Below are positions 1 through 9,724 of a DNA stretch of 64,000 nucleotides, one piece after another. Location: NCBI RefSeq assembly GCF_001577525.1, contig NZ_CP013015.1, positions 62,001 to 126,000 on the forward strand. Reading direction: 5' to 3'. The notes below the pieces were generated by a model. The model had not been told where the DNA came from. It was given only the letters and a program-made list of their open reading frames with translations, and made no database searches. The position numbers were made by a program, and so were the translations under genes. This DNA is from Candidatus Desulfofervidus auxilii. GTDB lineage: Bacteria; Desulfobacterota; Desulfofervidia; Desulfofervidales; Desulfofervidaceae. Every line of letters starts with the position of its first letter. Within the stretch, counting starts at the first letter, position 1.

Positions 1-153
1 ATTTTATTTCAATTTGGCACCGGTCCTATAAGAGGATTCGCTGTTACCTTGAGTTTGGGTATTATAGCTAATATGTTTACTGCTATTTTTATGTGTAAGG
101 TGATTTTTGATTATTTATTTTATGTCCTCAACTTGAAGCGCTTGAGCATTTAG
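1..153 (+). CDS. secD: SecD C-terminal end (partial)
   Basis: The first 50 codons, in frame from base 1, give the end of the protein-export membrane protein SecD. They carry the family motif FGTGPIRGFAVTLSLG followed by IIANMFTA at residues 5-28 of the fragment. SecD works with SecF and YajC beside SecYEG and uses the proton motive force to help pull secreted proteins across the inner membrane. The gene starts outside the window. Its stop overlaps the ribosome binding site of secF nine bases downstream, so the two are co-transcribed. Confidence 0.95.
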   Translation: MLFQFGTGPIRGFAVTLSLGIIANMFTAIFMCKVIFDYLFYVLNLKRLSI

Positions 154-162
154 GAGGAAAGG

Positions 163-1236
163 ATGTGGGAAATAATTAAGCCAGGTGTTAATATTGACTT
201 TATCAGATTAAGGAAATGGGCCTTAAGTCTCTCCGGACTTTTAATTTTATTGGGTTTGATTTCTCTTATCATGAAAGGTGGCCCTCAGTATGGCATTGAT
301 TTTGCTGGGGGCACTATTATTCAGATAAAATTTAACAAACCTGTAACTGCTGATGACATCAGAGGGGCTATAAAAAAGACTAACCTTAAAGGCGTGACCA
401 TTCAACAGTTTGGCTCAACACAAAGCCATGAATATTTGGTTCGTACCCAAACTACTTCAGGTGCTTTACAACGAATTTCAGAATTGTTAAAAAAAACGTT
501 GGAAGAGAAACTAGGGAAGGGTGTGGTGAAAATTCGTAGAGTGGAAATGGTTGGACCCAAAGTAGGTAAGGATTTGAGAGAAAAGGCCCTTTTAGCTCTT
601 TTTTATGCTATTTTGCTTATTGGGATCTATATCTCGGGACGGTTTGAAATGAAATGGGGTACCAGTGCTATTATGGCTACTTGCCTTTTAGCTATATTGT
701 ATATTTTTTCTTTACTTAAAGTTTCTCTTTCTTTCTTAGTGGTCATTGCCTTTATAGCTACTCTCATATTATATGCTCTTTTAAGATTACGTTTTGCCTT
801 AGGAGCAGTTTTGGCCATTATCCATGATGTGTTTATCACAGTGGGTGTTTTTTCTCTATGCAATAAAGAGATAGATTTATTAATTATAGCTGCTTTGCTT
901 ACCATTATGGGTTATTCTCTTAATGACACCATAGTGGTATTTGACCGTATTAGAGAAAATATAAGAAAAGCAACCAAAGAGGGTTTAGCTTCTATAATTA
1001 ACCGCAGTATTAATGAGACTTTAAGTAGAACTATTCTTACCTCAGGCACTACATTTTTCCCTTTACTGGCTTTTTATTTTTTGGGAGGAGGTGTCATCCA
1101 TAACTTTGCCTTTGCACTCCTAATAGGTATAACTGTAGGCACTTATTCTTCAATTTTTATTGCCTCTCCAGTGCTTACTGCACTTGAAAAGAAACAACTC
1201 TTTGCTAGGATGTATAAAAAAATAAAGGTGAGGTAA
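163..1236 (+). CDS. secF: Protein translocase subunit SecF
   Basis: This 357-residue inner-membrane protein is the partner of SecD in the SecDF export complex. Residues 18-37 form the first membrane segment, YGIDFAGG (43-50) is the start of the periplasmic domain and VGPKVGKDLR (130-139) is the family hallmark before the five-helix bundle. HDVF (221-224) and LNDTIVVFDRIREN (253-266) are the conserved motifs of the RND-like permease half. Length is slightly above the usual 300-320. An AGGAGG ribosome site lies just ahead of the ATG, immediately after the secD stop. The next gene follows after three bases. Confidence 0.97.
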   Translation: MWEIIKPGVNIDFIRLRKWALSLSGLLILLGLISLIMKGGPQYGIDFAGGTIIQIKFNKPVTADDIRGAIKKTNLKGVTIQQFGSTQSHEYLVRTQTTSGALQRISELLKKTLEEKLGKGVVKIRRVEMVGPKVGKDLREKALLALFYAILLIGIYISGRFEMKWGTSAIMATCLLAILYIFSLLKVSLSFLVVIAFIATLILYALLRLRFALGAVLAIIHDVFITVGVFSLCNKEIDLLIIAALLTIMGYSLNDTIVVFDRIRENIRKATKEGLASIINRSINETLSRTILTSGTTFFPLLAFYFLGGGVIHNFAFALLIGITVGTYSSIFIASPVLTALEKKQLFARMYKKIKVR

Positions 1237-1239
1237 AAA

Positions 1240-2172
1240 ATGAGATGGATTATTTGTGTATTGGTTTTGGTATCAGGTATTCAGGTATGGGCAGATGAAC
1301 TTCATGTGGTAAAAAAGGGAGATACACTTTGGGATATTTGTGACCATTATTATCATAATCCCTACTTATGGCCTAAACTATGGCAGATCAATCCTCATGT
1401 GACTAACCCTCATTGGATATATCCGGGTGATGTTTTGTGTTTAAAGGAAACCCCTGAAGAACTGGTTAAGGCAGCAAAAGAGATAAAAAAAGAAGTAAAA
1501 CTGAAAAAAAGAAAAAAATTTCTCTTGGATTGGCGCTATCGTGAGGCGGCTGGTTATCTTTCACTTTCCCCTGAGAAACATAGTGGTGAGATTATAAAGG
1601 CAATAGGAGAAGATAAAGTTGTGTTGGGTGAAGGAGATGTAATTTATGTCAAATTCCAATCAGCATCTAAACCAAAAGTAGGGTCGGTTTGGACTATCTT
1701 TCGTATTTCACCGCCAATTCTTCATCCTATTACCAAGCAGCAGATTGGCTATCTTCATGAAATATTAGGAGCTGTTAAGGTTACTAAGATTTATCCTCAG
1801 GTAGCTGAGGCAAAAATTATTCGTTCTTATGACGTTATCTATGTTGGCGATTTTCTTAAACCATATCAACCTCCCAAGCCATTTTCTCTTTGTAAAGAAA
1901 AACCACCATCTTTAAAGGCCTGGGTGGTTGCTACTAAAGGTGAAATTTCAGAGATAGCGTGGCCTGATGTTCTTTATATAGATGCTGGAGAAAATCAGGG
2001 TCTTAAGATAGGACAAACATTAGATGTCTTTCGTAAAGAGGCAGAAAACCTGCCTCCTCTTTTTATAGGAAAGATATTGATTATTCACACTACACCCCAA
2101 ACAGCCACGGCCATGATTTTGGAATCAAAAAGACCATTTCATACAGGAGATATAGTAGGAGTGGCAAAATAG
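1240..2172 (+). CDS. LysM domain protein, probably periplasmic
   Basis: 310 residues. An N-terminal signal peptide (about 1-18, ending near VWA-DE) is followed directly by one LysM peptidoglycan-binding domain (about 22-68, with VKKGDTLWDICDHYY and IYPGDVLCL). A Lys/Glu-rich linker (about 75-98) leads to a 200-residue C-terminal region I cannot assign to a named enzyme family. Proteins of this shape are common beside secDF and dprA in deltaproteobacteria. It probably sits in the periplasm attached to the cell wall, but no catalytic motif is visible. It lies three bases after secF and four before dprA, so it is part of the same transcription unit. Confidence 0.8.
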   Translation: MRWIICVLVLVSGIQVWADELHVVKKGDTLWDICDHYYHNPYLWPKLWQINPHVTNPHWIYPGDVLCLKETPEELVKAAKEIKKEVKLKKRKKFLLDWRYREAAGYLSLSPEKHSGEIIKAIGEDKVVLGEGDVIYVKFQSASKPKVGSVWTIFRISPPILHPITKQQIGYLHEILGAVKVTKIYPQVAEAKIIRSYDVIYVGDFLKPYQPPKPFSLCKEKPPSLKAWVVATKGEISEIAWPDVLYIDAGENQGLKIGQTLDVFRKEAENLPPLFIGKILIIHTTPQTATAMILESKRPFHTGDIVGVAK

Positions 2173-2176
2173 TCTT

Positions 2177-3256
2177 ATGGAATCAATCATTTACTGGCTG
2201 GCCTTGCACTACCTTCCAGGATTAGGTCATCGCCGTAGTAAGAAATTACTTGATTTTTTTGGTGAACCTAAAGGACTTTTTTCTGCTTCTCAAAAAACTA
2301 TGCAAGAATTAGGATTAAAGGCAGAAACCATTCAGGCTATTTTATCAAAAAAATGGATAAAAGAAGCAGAGGAAGAACTTAAAAAAATTAAGACAATGGG
2401 AATCGAGATCATTACCTATTCTGACCAGCGCTATCCTGCCTTGTTAAAACAAATTGCTGACCCTCCACCTTTTATTTATTTAAAAGGAGAAGCCCAGTTG
2501 TTAAATACTCCTTCTATTGCTATAGTAGGTGCCAGAAGAGCCAGTTTTTATGGTTCAAAAACAGCTACTAATTTGGCTACTAATCTAGCTGAATTGGGAA
2601 TTACTGTTGTTAGTGGACTAGCTAGGGGTATTGATGCTGCTGCCCACCAAGGAGCTTTACAAGCAGGGGGGAATACCATAGCCGTATTAGGTTGTGGTTT
2701 AGATATAGTTTATCCTCTTGAAAATAAAAAACTTTATGCAGAAATAAAAAAACAAGGTGCCATTATTTCAGAATTTCCATTGGGTACTCCTCCCCTCTCC
2801 CAAAACTTTCCTGTGCGCAATCGTCTTATTAGCGGTTTATCTTTAGGAGTAGTAGTGGTAGAAGCGGCCTTTAGAAGTGGTTCTTTAATTACGGCTAGAT
2901 TGGCCTTAGAACAGGGAAGAGAGGTATTTGCTGTGCCTGGTTCTATAAGTAGTTTTTATAGTAGAGGGACACATGCCCTTATCAAACAAGGTGCGAAATT
3001 AGTTGAAAATGTAATGGATATAGTGGAAGAATTAAACTTATCGGTGCCAAAAGAGACTTCAGAACATTACAATATTAAGCTAGACCCTTTTAGTGAGCGT
3101 ATTATTTCTCTTCTCCATACACCAAAAAACTTAGAAGAAATTGCCTTAAGCTTAAAGGAAAGCGTGGTTGACGTTTCTAGTATCTTGACTTTATTAGAGG
3201 TTCAGGGATTGGTAAAACAATTACCTGGCAAACAATACATAAGGTTAGATGTATGA
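2177..3256 (+). CDS. dprA: DNA processing protein DprA/Smf
   Basis: DprA loads RecA onto incoming single-stranded DNA in natural transformation. The 359 residues show an N-terminal helix-hairpin-helix/SAM-like part (about 1-70) and a Rossmann-like core with IAIVGARRASFYG (115-126), VSGLARGIDAAAHQGAL (145-161), LGCGLDIVYP (171-180) and FPVRNRLISGLS (211-222). The C-terminal winged-helix DML1-like domain occupies about 300-355. It overlaps topA by four bases (ATGA), which implies translational coupling. Transformation has not been shown for such organisms; the gene is nearly universal and may serve recombination generally. Confidence 0.95.
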   Translation: MESIIYWLALHYLPGLGHRRSKKLLDFFGEPKGLFSASQKTMQELGLKAETIQAILSKKWIKEAEEELKKIKTMGIEIITYSDQRYPALLKQIADPPPFIYLKGEAQLLNTPSIAIVGARRASFYGSKTATNLATNLAELGITVVSGLARGIDAAAHQGALQAGGNTIAVLGCGLDIVYPLENKKLYAEIKKQGAIISEFPLGTPPLSQNFPVRNRLISGLSLGVVVVEAAFRSGSLITARLALEQGREVFAVPGSISSFYSRGTHALIKQGAKLVENVMDIVEELNLSVPKETSEHYNIKLDPFSERIISLLHTPKNLEEIALSLKESVVDVSSILTLLEVQGLVKQLPGKQYIRLDV

Positions 3257-5496
3257 AACTTCTAATTGTGGAATCTCCAGCCAAGGCAAGAACATTAAAA
3301 AAATTGTTAAAGGGTTTTGTCGTAGAATCTACCTTGGGACATATAAAAGACCTGCCTAAGAACAAACTTGGTGTGGATATTGAGCACGATTTTAAACCCA
3401 GTTACGTAATTTTACCTAGGAAACAAAAAACCATTCAAAGGCTTAAGAAAATGGCCAAATTAGCTGAAGAAATCTATTTGGCTTCTGACCCTGATAGAGA
3501 AGGTGAAGCTATTGCTTGGCATGTGGCAGAGGAAATAGATAAAAATGGAGAAAAGCCTATTAAAAGAGTGCTTTTCCATGAAATTACACCTGCAGCAGTC
3601 AAGACTGCCTTAAAACAACCTTTCTCCCTTGATACCAATAAATATCTCTCACAACAAACACGACGTATTTTAGATAGGTTAGTGGGTTATAAGATTTCCC
3701 CTATTCTTTGGCAAAAAGTAAAGATGGGGCTTTCAGCAGGTAGAGTGCAATCGGCTGCTCTATATCTGATATGTGAAAGAGAGCGAGCTATCCAAAATTT
3801 TGTTCCTCAGGAATACTGGGAAATTGCGGCTCTTTTAGAAGGGGAACAATGTCCCTGTTTTGAGGCTAAACTGGCTCAAATTAAAGGGAAAAAAGCTTGT
3901 TTAAAAAATCAAGCCCAGGTTGAGGCTATTCTTAAAACTCTTAAAGAAAAATCATTTTTGGTAAAAAGAGTTATTCACCAAAAAAAACATCGTTATCCCT
4001 TTCCTCCATTCATTACCAGCACCTTACAACAGGAGGCAGCAAAAAAACTTGGTTTTTCTGCTCAGAAGACTATGGTTTTGGCTCAACAGCTTTATGAAGG
4101 AATAGATTTGGGAAAAGAAGGTAGGGTAGGGCTTATTACCTATATGCGCACAGACTCAGTAAGGACAGCTGATATAGCTATTGAAGAAGCCAGAAAATTC
4201 ATTAAAGGACAATGGGGAAAGGATTATTTACCTGCTAGGAGATATTATTATAAAAATAAACGTCAGGCCCAAGATGCCCATGAGGCCATCCGTCCTACTT
4301 CGGTTTATCGATTTCCAGAAAGTGTTGCCCCTTATCTTTCTCCAGAACAGCGTGCTCTTTATGAACTTATCTGGAGGAGATTTGTGGCCTCTCAGATGGC
4401 CCCAGCTATTTATGACCAGACTACAGTAGAAATTGAAGCTGGGGAGTATTTATTCAGGACTACAGGTAGTATTTTGAAAAAAGAAGGTTTTAAAAAGATT
4501 TATGATTTGAAAGAAAAAGAAGAAGTTTATATTCCTGATTTAGAAAATGGGCAGCTTCTAAATTTAAAGGAACTTATTCCTAGTCAACATTTTACTAAAC
4601 CACCTGCTCGGTATACAGAAGCCAGTCTGATTAAAGAGCTGGAAGATAAAGGCATCGGACGTCCTAGCACCTATGCCACTATTTTGACTACTATTCAAGA
4701 AAGAAATTATGTAGAAAAAGAAAAAGGGCATTTTCGTCCAACTGAATTGGGTCTTTTAGTCAATGATTTGCTTACTACTAATTTCCCTGAGATTATTAAT
4801 GTTTCTTTCACTGCGCAGATGGAGGCAGAGTTAGATGAAATTGAGGAAGGAGTAAAATCGTCCATCAATACCTTAAAAGAATTTTATCAGGTTTTTAGGA
4901 AGGCATTAGAAAAGGCTCAAAAACACATGGCAGATATAAAAAAACATGGAGTAAAGACAGAAATTACTTGTGAAAAGTGTGGAGCCCCCATGGTGATCAA
5001 ATATGGTAAAAATGGTGCCTTTCTTGCCTGTTCTCGGTATCCAGCCTGTGAAAATACCAAAGAGTTTAGACGGAATGAAAAAGGGGAAATAGTAATAATT
5101 TCAAAGACAGCGGCCGAAAATTGTCCTGAATGTGGAAAACCTTTGTCTTTAAAACACGGTCGGTATGGACCATTTTTGGCTTGCTCTGGGTATCCAGAAT
5201 GCCATTATACCGCTCCATTAAGTTTAGGGGTTAAATGTCCTAAGTGTGAGGAGGGAGAGATAATACAACGTGTCTCCAAGAAAGGAAGGGTATTTTATGG
5301 GTGTAGTCGCTATCCTGATTGTCAATTTGCCATGTGGGAACGACCTATTGTTCATACTTGCCCTCGATGTGGAGCTAGCTTTATGATATGTAAGGGCAAT
5401 AGTTTGGTGTGTATTAAATGTAGGTATAAAGAAAGACTTGAAAAGGAGGAAGTAGATGAGAATTTATATGATGCAACACGGACAAGCTCTTCCTAA
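3253..5496 (+). CDS. topA: DNA topoisomerase I (type IA)
   Basis: This 747-residue enzyme relaxes negative supercoils by cutting one strand. It has an N-terminal Toprim domain (about 1-115, with LIVESPAKARTL and the acidic DPDREGEAIAWH), the core GLSAGRVQSAAL, and the active-site tyrosine in ITYMRTDSVR (Tyr near 297). The C terminus carries four Cys4 zinc-ribbon repeats starting near residues 574, 624, 662 and 702, more than in many short TopA proteins. It starts inside the dprA stop (ATGA overlap), and its end overlaps sixA by 41 bases. Confidence 0.97.
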   Translation: MKLLIVESPAKARTLKKLLKGFVVESTLGHIKDLPKNKLGVDIEHDFKPSYVILPRKQKTIQRLKKMAKLAEEIYLASDPDREGEAIAWHVAEEIDKNGEKPIKRVLFHEITPAAVKTALKQPFSLDTNKYLSQQTRRILDRLVGYKISPILWQKVKMGLSAGRVQSAALYLICERERAIQNFVPQEYWEIAALLEGEQCPCFEAKLAQIKGKKACLKNQAQVEAILKTLKEKSFLVKRVIHQKKHRYPFPPFITSTLQQEAAKKLGFSAQKTMVLAQQLYEGIDLGKEGRVGLITYMRTDSVRTADIAIEEARKFIKGQWGKDYLPARRYYYKNKRQAQDAHEAIRPTSVYRFPESVAPYLSPEQRALYELIWRRFVASQMAPAIYDQTTVEIEAGEYLFRTTGSILKKEGFKKIYDLKEKEEVYIPDLENGQLLNLKELIPSQHFTKPPARYTEASLIKELEDKGIGRPSTYATILTTIQERNYVEKEKGHFRPTELGLLVNDLLTTNFPEIINVSFTAQMEAELDEIEEGVKSSINTLKEFYQVFRKALEKAQKHMADIKKHGVKTEITCEKCGAPMVIKYGKNGAFLACSRYPACENTKEFRRNEKGEIVIISKTAAENCPECGKPLSLKHGRYGPFLACSGYPECHYTAPLSLGVKCPKCEEGEIIQRVSKKGRVFYGCSRYPDCQFAMWERPIVHTCPRCGASFMICKGNSLVCIKCRYKERLEKEEVDENLYDATRTSSS

Positions 5497-5941
5497 AGAG
5501 AAAGACCCTGAAAGGGGACTTTCAGAAGAAGGGATGAGGCAAATTAATTTAAGTGCTAAGGCAATTCACAATATGGGAGTGAAAATAGATGTTATTTGTT
5601 CTAGTCCTAAAAAACGTGCCAGGCAAACGGCTGAAATAGTAGCTAAAGAGCTAAATTATCCCATAGAAAAAATTGAGATTAGTTCAGTATTTAAGCCCCT
5701 TTCACCCCCTGCTGATGCTATTTCCTATCTGCAGTCCTTTACAGATAAAACATCTATTTTTATTGCAGGGCATTTACCCTCTCTGGCAGAAATAGCCTCA
5801 GAACTTTTGAGTGAGGGACCTATTTTTATTCAGTTTCAGATGGGTGGTCTCTGTGAGATAGAAGTAGAGGAACTACCCACCCATCAAGGGAAATTAATAA
5901 GTTTTTTAACTCCTGAACAACTGGCTTTAATAGCAAAATAG
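5456..5941 (+). CDS. sixA: SixA-type phosphohistidine phosphatase
   Basis: 161 residues of the histidine phosphatase superfamily. The catalytic motif at the N terminus reads QHG (7-9) in place of the usual RHG, and the second conserved histidine lies in IAGHLPSL (near 105-110). SSPKKRARQTAEI (about 50-62) matches the family. SixA proteins remove phosphate from phosphohistidine in phosphorelays or phosphotransferase carriers; the partner here is unknown. The chosen ATG has a strong AAAGGAGG-type ribosome site (GAAAAGGAGGAAGTAG). The gene overlaps the end of topA by 41 bases in another frame. Confidence 0.85.
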   Translation: MRIYMMQHGQALPKEKDPERGLSEEGMRQINLSAKAIHNMGVKIDVICSSPKKRARQTAEIVAKELNYPIEKIEISSVFKPLSPPADAISYLQSFTDKTSIFIAGHLPSLAEIASELLSEGPIFIQFQMGGLCEIEVEELPTHQGKLISFLTPEQLALIAK

Positions 5942-5945
5942 GCTA

Positions 5946-6224
5946 TTATGTGATTAACTTATCAAATTCCGCTACCGTTATAGCTGGGGATGTTCTGAAC
6001 GAAATACCTGACATTTTGCTTAAGGCCACAGAAGCCCGCATAGCCTGTTCAATTCCTGGTAATTCTACAATAAATACCAAATCGTAATCCCCAAGTAAGG
6101 CATACATGGATTTTACTTCACCGCCTAGATTTTTAAATATCTCCATTGCCTTCTCTGTCCGTTCTGCACTAATTTCCTTTAATGCCTCTGACGAGTATTT
6201 GCCGAACATAAAAAAAGTGGCCAT
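5946..6224 (-). CDS. GYD domain protein
   Basis: A 92-residue protein of the GYD domain family (named for the Gly-Tyr-Asp motif; here LLGDYDLVFIVE). The ferredoxin-like fold resembles Lrp/AsnC sensory domains, but no DNA-binding part is present. Function is unknown. I place the start at the ATG at 6224 because a perfect TAAAGGAGGGA site lies just before it; a longer reading starting at 6254 is less likely. It is convergent with sixA, with only four bases between the two stops and no visible terminator. Confidence 0.8.
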   Translation of the reverse strand: MATFFMFGKYSSEALKEISAERTEKAMEIFKNLGGEVKSMYALLGDYDLVFIVELPGIEQAMRASVALSKMSGISFRTSPAITVAEFDKLIT

Positions 6225-6421
6225 AACTATCCCTCCTTTATTAAAAATATCCATTTTGTCTCATTATTAAAAGTAGATGTCAAGGGTATTTTTATAAATA
6301 ATCACGGAATTCTTGCCGGGGGCAGGACTAAAAAATCATTTACAAATTTTAATGGTTATGATAGTGGTTTAAAATAATGAACCTTCTTGGCAAAAAGTGT
6401 AAAGTGTTATAAAAAGATAGT

Positions 6422-8125
6422 ATGAATCAGCAACCATTTAATGAATATCTTCTTTCTCATTTAAAAATAAGCTCAGAAGAAAAAGCCAGGCTTTTAGCTG
6501 AAGTTCAGCAGGCAAAGTTATCTCTTCCTAGAATTTTACAAAAAGAAGGTTTAGCAGAAGAAAGACAATTATCACGATTAATGGCTGATTATTTTGGTTT
6601 GCCTTTTCTTGAAAGAAAGGATTATCCTCAGAAACCTTTAATCCTGGAAAAAATCTCTATTGGATTTTTAAAAAGGCACTGTATTTTGCCCTTAGAACAG
6701 AATAAAGATGAAGTAATAATAGTGATTAGTGACCCTTTTGACCTTTCTCTCATGAATACCATCAAGCAATATTTCAATTCTGCCAAAGTAAAATTTTGTA
6801 TAGGTTTGCCCAGTGAGATAAAAGACGCCATTGACCGTTTATATGGTGATCAAACTGAGGAAATTCAAAACGCCATGGGAGAAGCTGAAGCGGAGACATT
6901 TGAATTAGAAGAAGAAAATCTACGGGATATGGCCCTTGAAGCCCCTATTGTGCGGTTAGTGAATATGATAATCAACCGGGCAGTGGAAATGCGTTCTTCG
7001 GATGTTCATTTTGAGCCTTTTGAGAAAGAATTCAAGGTGCGTTATAGAATTGATGGCATCTTGCACGAGATGGAAACCCCACCCAAGCGATTACAACCGG
7101 CTATTATTTCTAGGGTAAAGCTGATGGCTGGTATGAATATTGCGGAAAGGCGTCTTCCCCAAGATGGACGAATAAAATTACGTTTGGGGGGAAAGGAGGT
7201 AGACATTCGTGTTTCCACCTTACCTACAATTTTTGGTGAAAGTGTAGTGTTAAGGTTACTTTACCAAGAGACAGAAGAATTAGAATTAGAATCTTTGGGC
7301 CTGACTGAACGTGATATGAACCTTTTACAGGAAAAGATTTATTATCCCAATGGTATCATTTTAGTCACCGGACCTACAGGTTCTGGGAAAACTACTACTT
7401 TGTATGCGGTTTTAAAAAAGATTAAGTCTCCAGAAAAGAAAATTATCACCGTGGAAGACCCAGTAGAATATCAAATTGAAGGTATTAATCAAATTCAAGT
7501 TAGGGCTGATTTAGATTTGACTTTTGCCAAGGCTTTAAGGTCTATTGTTAGGCAAGACCCAGATGTAATTCTTATTGGAGAAATCAGAGATTTAGAAACA
7601 GCGGAAATTGCTATTCAATCTGCCCTTACGGGACATTTGGTTTTTTCTACCCTTCACACCAATGATGCTCCTACAGCTATTACCCGTTTGATAGACCTTC
7701 AAGTAGAACCTTATCTGATATCTGCTTCTTTGCTTTTAGTAGTGGCTCAAAGATTGGTGAGAGTGCTCTGTCCTCACTGTAAAGTCCCATTTAAACCAGA
7801 TAAGGCCATTATTAAACGCATAAAGACTTATTTTTCCTCAGAAGCTGCTGAAATGATAGAATTAGACAGAAAAGATATAACATTCTATAAGAGTGTAGGA
7901 TGTCCTGAATGTGGACATACTGGTTACTTGGGTAGGGCTGGTTTATTTGAAATTATGGAGGTAACAGATAGTATTCGCTCTTTAATCATTGAAGGGGCAG
8001 ACACGGACCATATCAGAAAAGAAGCCATAAAGGAAGGTATGGCCACCATGCGGTTAGATGGCTTAAATAAGGTGATTAGTGGTATTACTACTATAGAAGA
8101 GGTTCTTAGAGTAACAAAACTATAA
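6422..8125 (+). CDS. gspE: Type II secretion ATPase GspE
   Basis: This 567-residue cytoplasmic hexameric ATPase powers pseudopilus assembly. It has an N-terminal MshEN/T2SSE-N domain (about 1-150), then the secretion ATPase core with Walker A GPTGSGKTTT (about 316-325), Walker B ILIGEIRD (about 383-390) and a zinc tetracysteine (CPHC near 450, CPEC near 494). This fold also fits PilB, but the following genes are pseudopilins, GspL/M and a secretin, so I call it GspE. It is the first gene of the operon. The ribosome site is weak; 197 bases of leader (6225-6421) separate it from the divergent GYD gene. Confidence 0.93.
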   Translation: MNQQPFNEYLLSHLKISSEEKARLLAEVQQAKLSLPRILQKEGLAEERQLSRLMADYFGLPFLERKDYPQKPLILEKISIGFLKRHCILPLEQNKDEVIIVISDPFDLSLMNTIKQYFNSAKVKFCIGLPSEIKDAIDRLYGDQTEEIQNAMGEAEAETFELEEENLRDMALEAPIVRLVNMIINRAVEMRSSDVHFEPFEKEFKVRYRIDGILHEMETPPKRLQPAIISRVKLMAGMNIAERRLPQDGRIKLRLGGKEVDIRVSTLPTIFGESVVLRLLYQETEELELESLGLTERDMNLLQEKIYYPNGIILVTGPTGSGKTTTLYAVLKKIKSPEKKIITVEDPVEYQIEGINQIQVRADLDLTFAKALRSIVRQDPDVILIGEIRDLETAEIAIQSALTGHLVFSTLHTNDAPTAITRLIDLQVEPYLISASLLLVVAQRLVRVLCPHCKVPFKPDKAIIKRIKTYFSSEAAEMIELDRKDITFYKSVGCPECGHTGYLGRAGLFEIMEVTDSIRSLIIEGADTDHIRKEAIKEGMATMRLDGLNKVISGITTIEEVLRVTKL

Positions 8126-9306
8126 TGGCTACTTTTAAATATCAAGCTAAGTCCCTAACAGGTCAACTTATTAAAGGTTTTCTTGAGGCTAAAGAACAAA
8201 AAGAAGCCATTCGAAAATTGAGAGAGCGTCAGCTCATTCCCATTAAACTAGATATTGTTAAGAAGAAAAAAACCCGCATTAAATTGACAAAAATAATTGA
8301 TTTTACCAGAGACTTGTGCGAATTACTGGAGGGTGGGCTACCTCTTGATCGTGCCTTAGAAATGTTGGCTCTCTCTGAAGAGAAGCTAGAACTGAAAAAC
8401 CTTATTATGGAGTTAGTAGAGGCCATAAAAGGAGGTAAGAGTTTTTCTGAGGCATTAAGTGACTATCAATATGTGTTTGGTCGTTTTTACATCCAGATGA
8501 TTAGGGTAGGGGAGGCCGCTGGCACTTTACCTACCACACTTAATTTAATTGTGCACTATCTGGAAATGCAACAACAGTTAAAGGAGCAAATAATCTCTGC
8601 CTCCATTTATCCTTCTATTTTACTCACAGTGGGTATCATTTCATTACTGGTCTTATTAGGTTATGTTGTACCTCGTTTTTCTCAGATTTTTCTAGAGCTA
8701 CATCAGGAAGTTCCTGTTTTTATGAAATTTCTTTTAGCTATTGGTTATTTCTTAAACCACTATGGATGGATTTTTCCTGTGCTTCTTATTTTTATTTTAT
8801 TAGGGTTTAGACAATGGACTAGTAAACCTGAGGGAAGGTATAAATGGCATGAGACCCTTTTGAAGATAGGTTATTTAAAAAATATTCTGGTTAAGATAGA
8901 GATGATAAAGTTTACTAGAACTATGGGGATTTTGCTTAAAGCAGGAGTAGGAATTCTGGAGGCCTTAGACACAGCTAAAGAAGTAATGGGTAATGAAGTG
9001 CTCAGAAAAATAACAGGTCAACTTAAACAAGAAATCCGCCGAGGGAAAACATTGAGTTTTTGTTTTAGACGTCCTCCCTTTCCAGCCAAAATGGCTACTA
9101 TTTTAACAGTGGCTGAAGAGACAGGTGACTTAGGGCAGGGATTTCTCAATATAAATCGCATTTTTGAAGAAGAATTAGGACGTATTTTTAAACGGGTGCT
9201 AAGTCTCATAGAGCCGGTGATTATTGTGAGTATGGGTGTTATTATTGGTAGCATTATTTTTACTATGTTTTCAGCTATTATGGGTATTAATGAGATTAAA
9301 TTCTAA
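8125..9306 (+). CDS. gspF: Type II secretion inner-membrane platform GspF
   Basis: 393 residues with the duplicated T2SSF domain (about 60-185 and 260-385) and three membrane segments (about 165-190, 210-230 and 362-385). The N terminus MATFKYQAKSLTGQLIKG is typical of GspF/PilC. It forms the membrane platform on which GspE acts. Its ATG shares one base with the gspE stop, so translation is coupled. The end overlaps the start of the next pseudopilin gene by 17 bases. Confidence 0.94.
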   Translation: MATFKYQAKSLTGQLIKGFLEAKEQKEAIRKLRERQLIPIKLDIVKKKKTRIKLTKIIDFTRDLCELLEGGLPLDRALEMLALSEEKLELKNLIMELVEAIKGGKSFSEALSDYQYVFGRFYIQMIRVGEAAGTLPTTLNLIVHYLEMQQQLKEQIISASIYPSILLTVGIISLLVLLGYVVPRFSQIFLELHQEVPVFMKFLLAIGYFLNHYGWIFPVLLIFILLGFRQWTSKPEGRYKWHETLLKIGYLKNILVKIEMIKFTRTMGILLKAGVGILEALDTAKEVMGNEVLRKITGQLKQEIRRGKTLSFCFRRPPFPAKMATILTVAEETGDLGQGFLNINRIFEEELGRIFKRVLSLIEPVIIVSMGVIIGSIIFTMFSAIMGINEIKF

Positions 9307-9724
9307 GGCATTTACTTTATTAGAACTAATTGTGGTCCTGTTTATCATTTCATTGCTAGTTACCTTTACTCTTCCCCGTTTTTCTAAATTACTTTTAAAG
9401 TTAGAACAGAAGCGTTTTATCTATCATTTTGTGGACACACTTTCCCTAACAGCATCCAATGCCCTTGGTACGCATCAACTTTGTATTTTTTTCATTGATG
9501 GAGATAAAAGAACTTATGGTTTTGGAAAGAAAGAATATCCTATTCCAGAAACAGCAGAAATTTATGCTAGGGGAATGAGAGAAGATAAAGGGGGAAAATA
9601 TTACATATACTTTTTCCCAGATGGGACAGCCAATCAAACAGATATTGATATTATTTACAATAGAAAAAAATATAATATTACCATTAATCCTTTAATATCT
9701 ACTATTAAATGGAAGGAAGTTTAA
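9290..9724 (+). CDS. gspH: Type II secretion minor pseudopilin GspH-like
   Basis: 144 residues with a prepilin leader MRLNSKA, then FTLLELIVVLF and a hydrophobic helix. Position -1 of the cleavage site is alanine rather than the usual glycine, which prepilin peptidases tolerate less well. The soluble part (residues 30-144) matches the GspH/FimT type loosely, and length suits GspH. The start is set by the leader; an upstream reading from 9236 would bury the leader inside a longer hydrophobic stretch. It overlaps gspF by 17 bases. GspG is an alternative but lacks support. Confidence 0.75.
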   Translation: MRLNSKAFTLLELIVVLFIISLLVTFTLPRFSKLLLKLEQKRFIYHFVDTLSLTASNALGTHQLCIFFIDGDKRTYGFGKKEYPIPETAEIYARGMREDKGGKYYIYFFPDGTANQTDIDIIYNRKKYNITINPLISTIKWKEV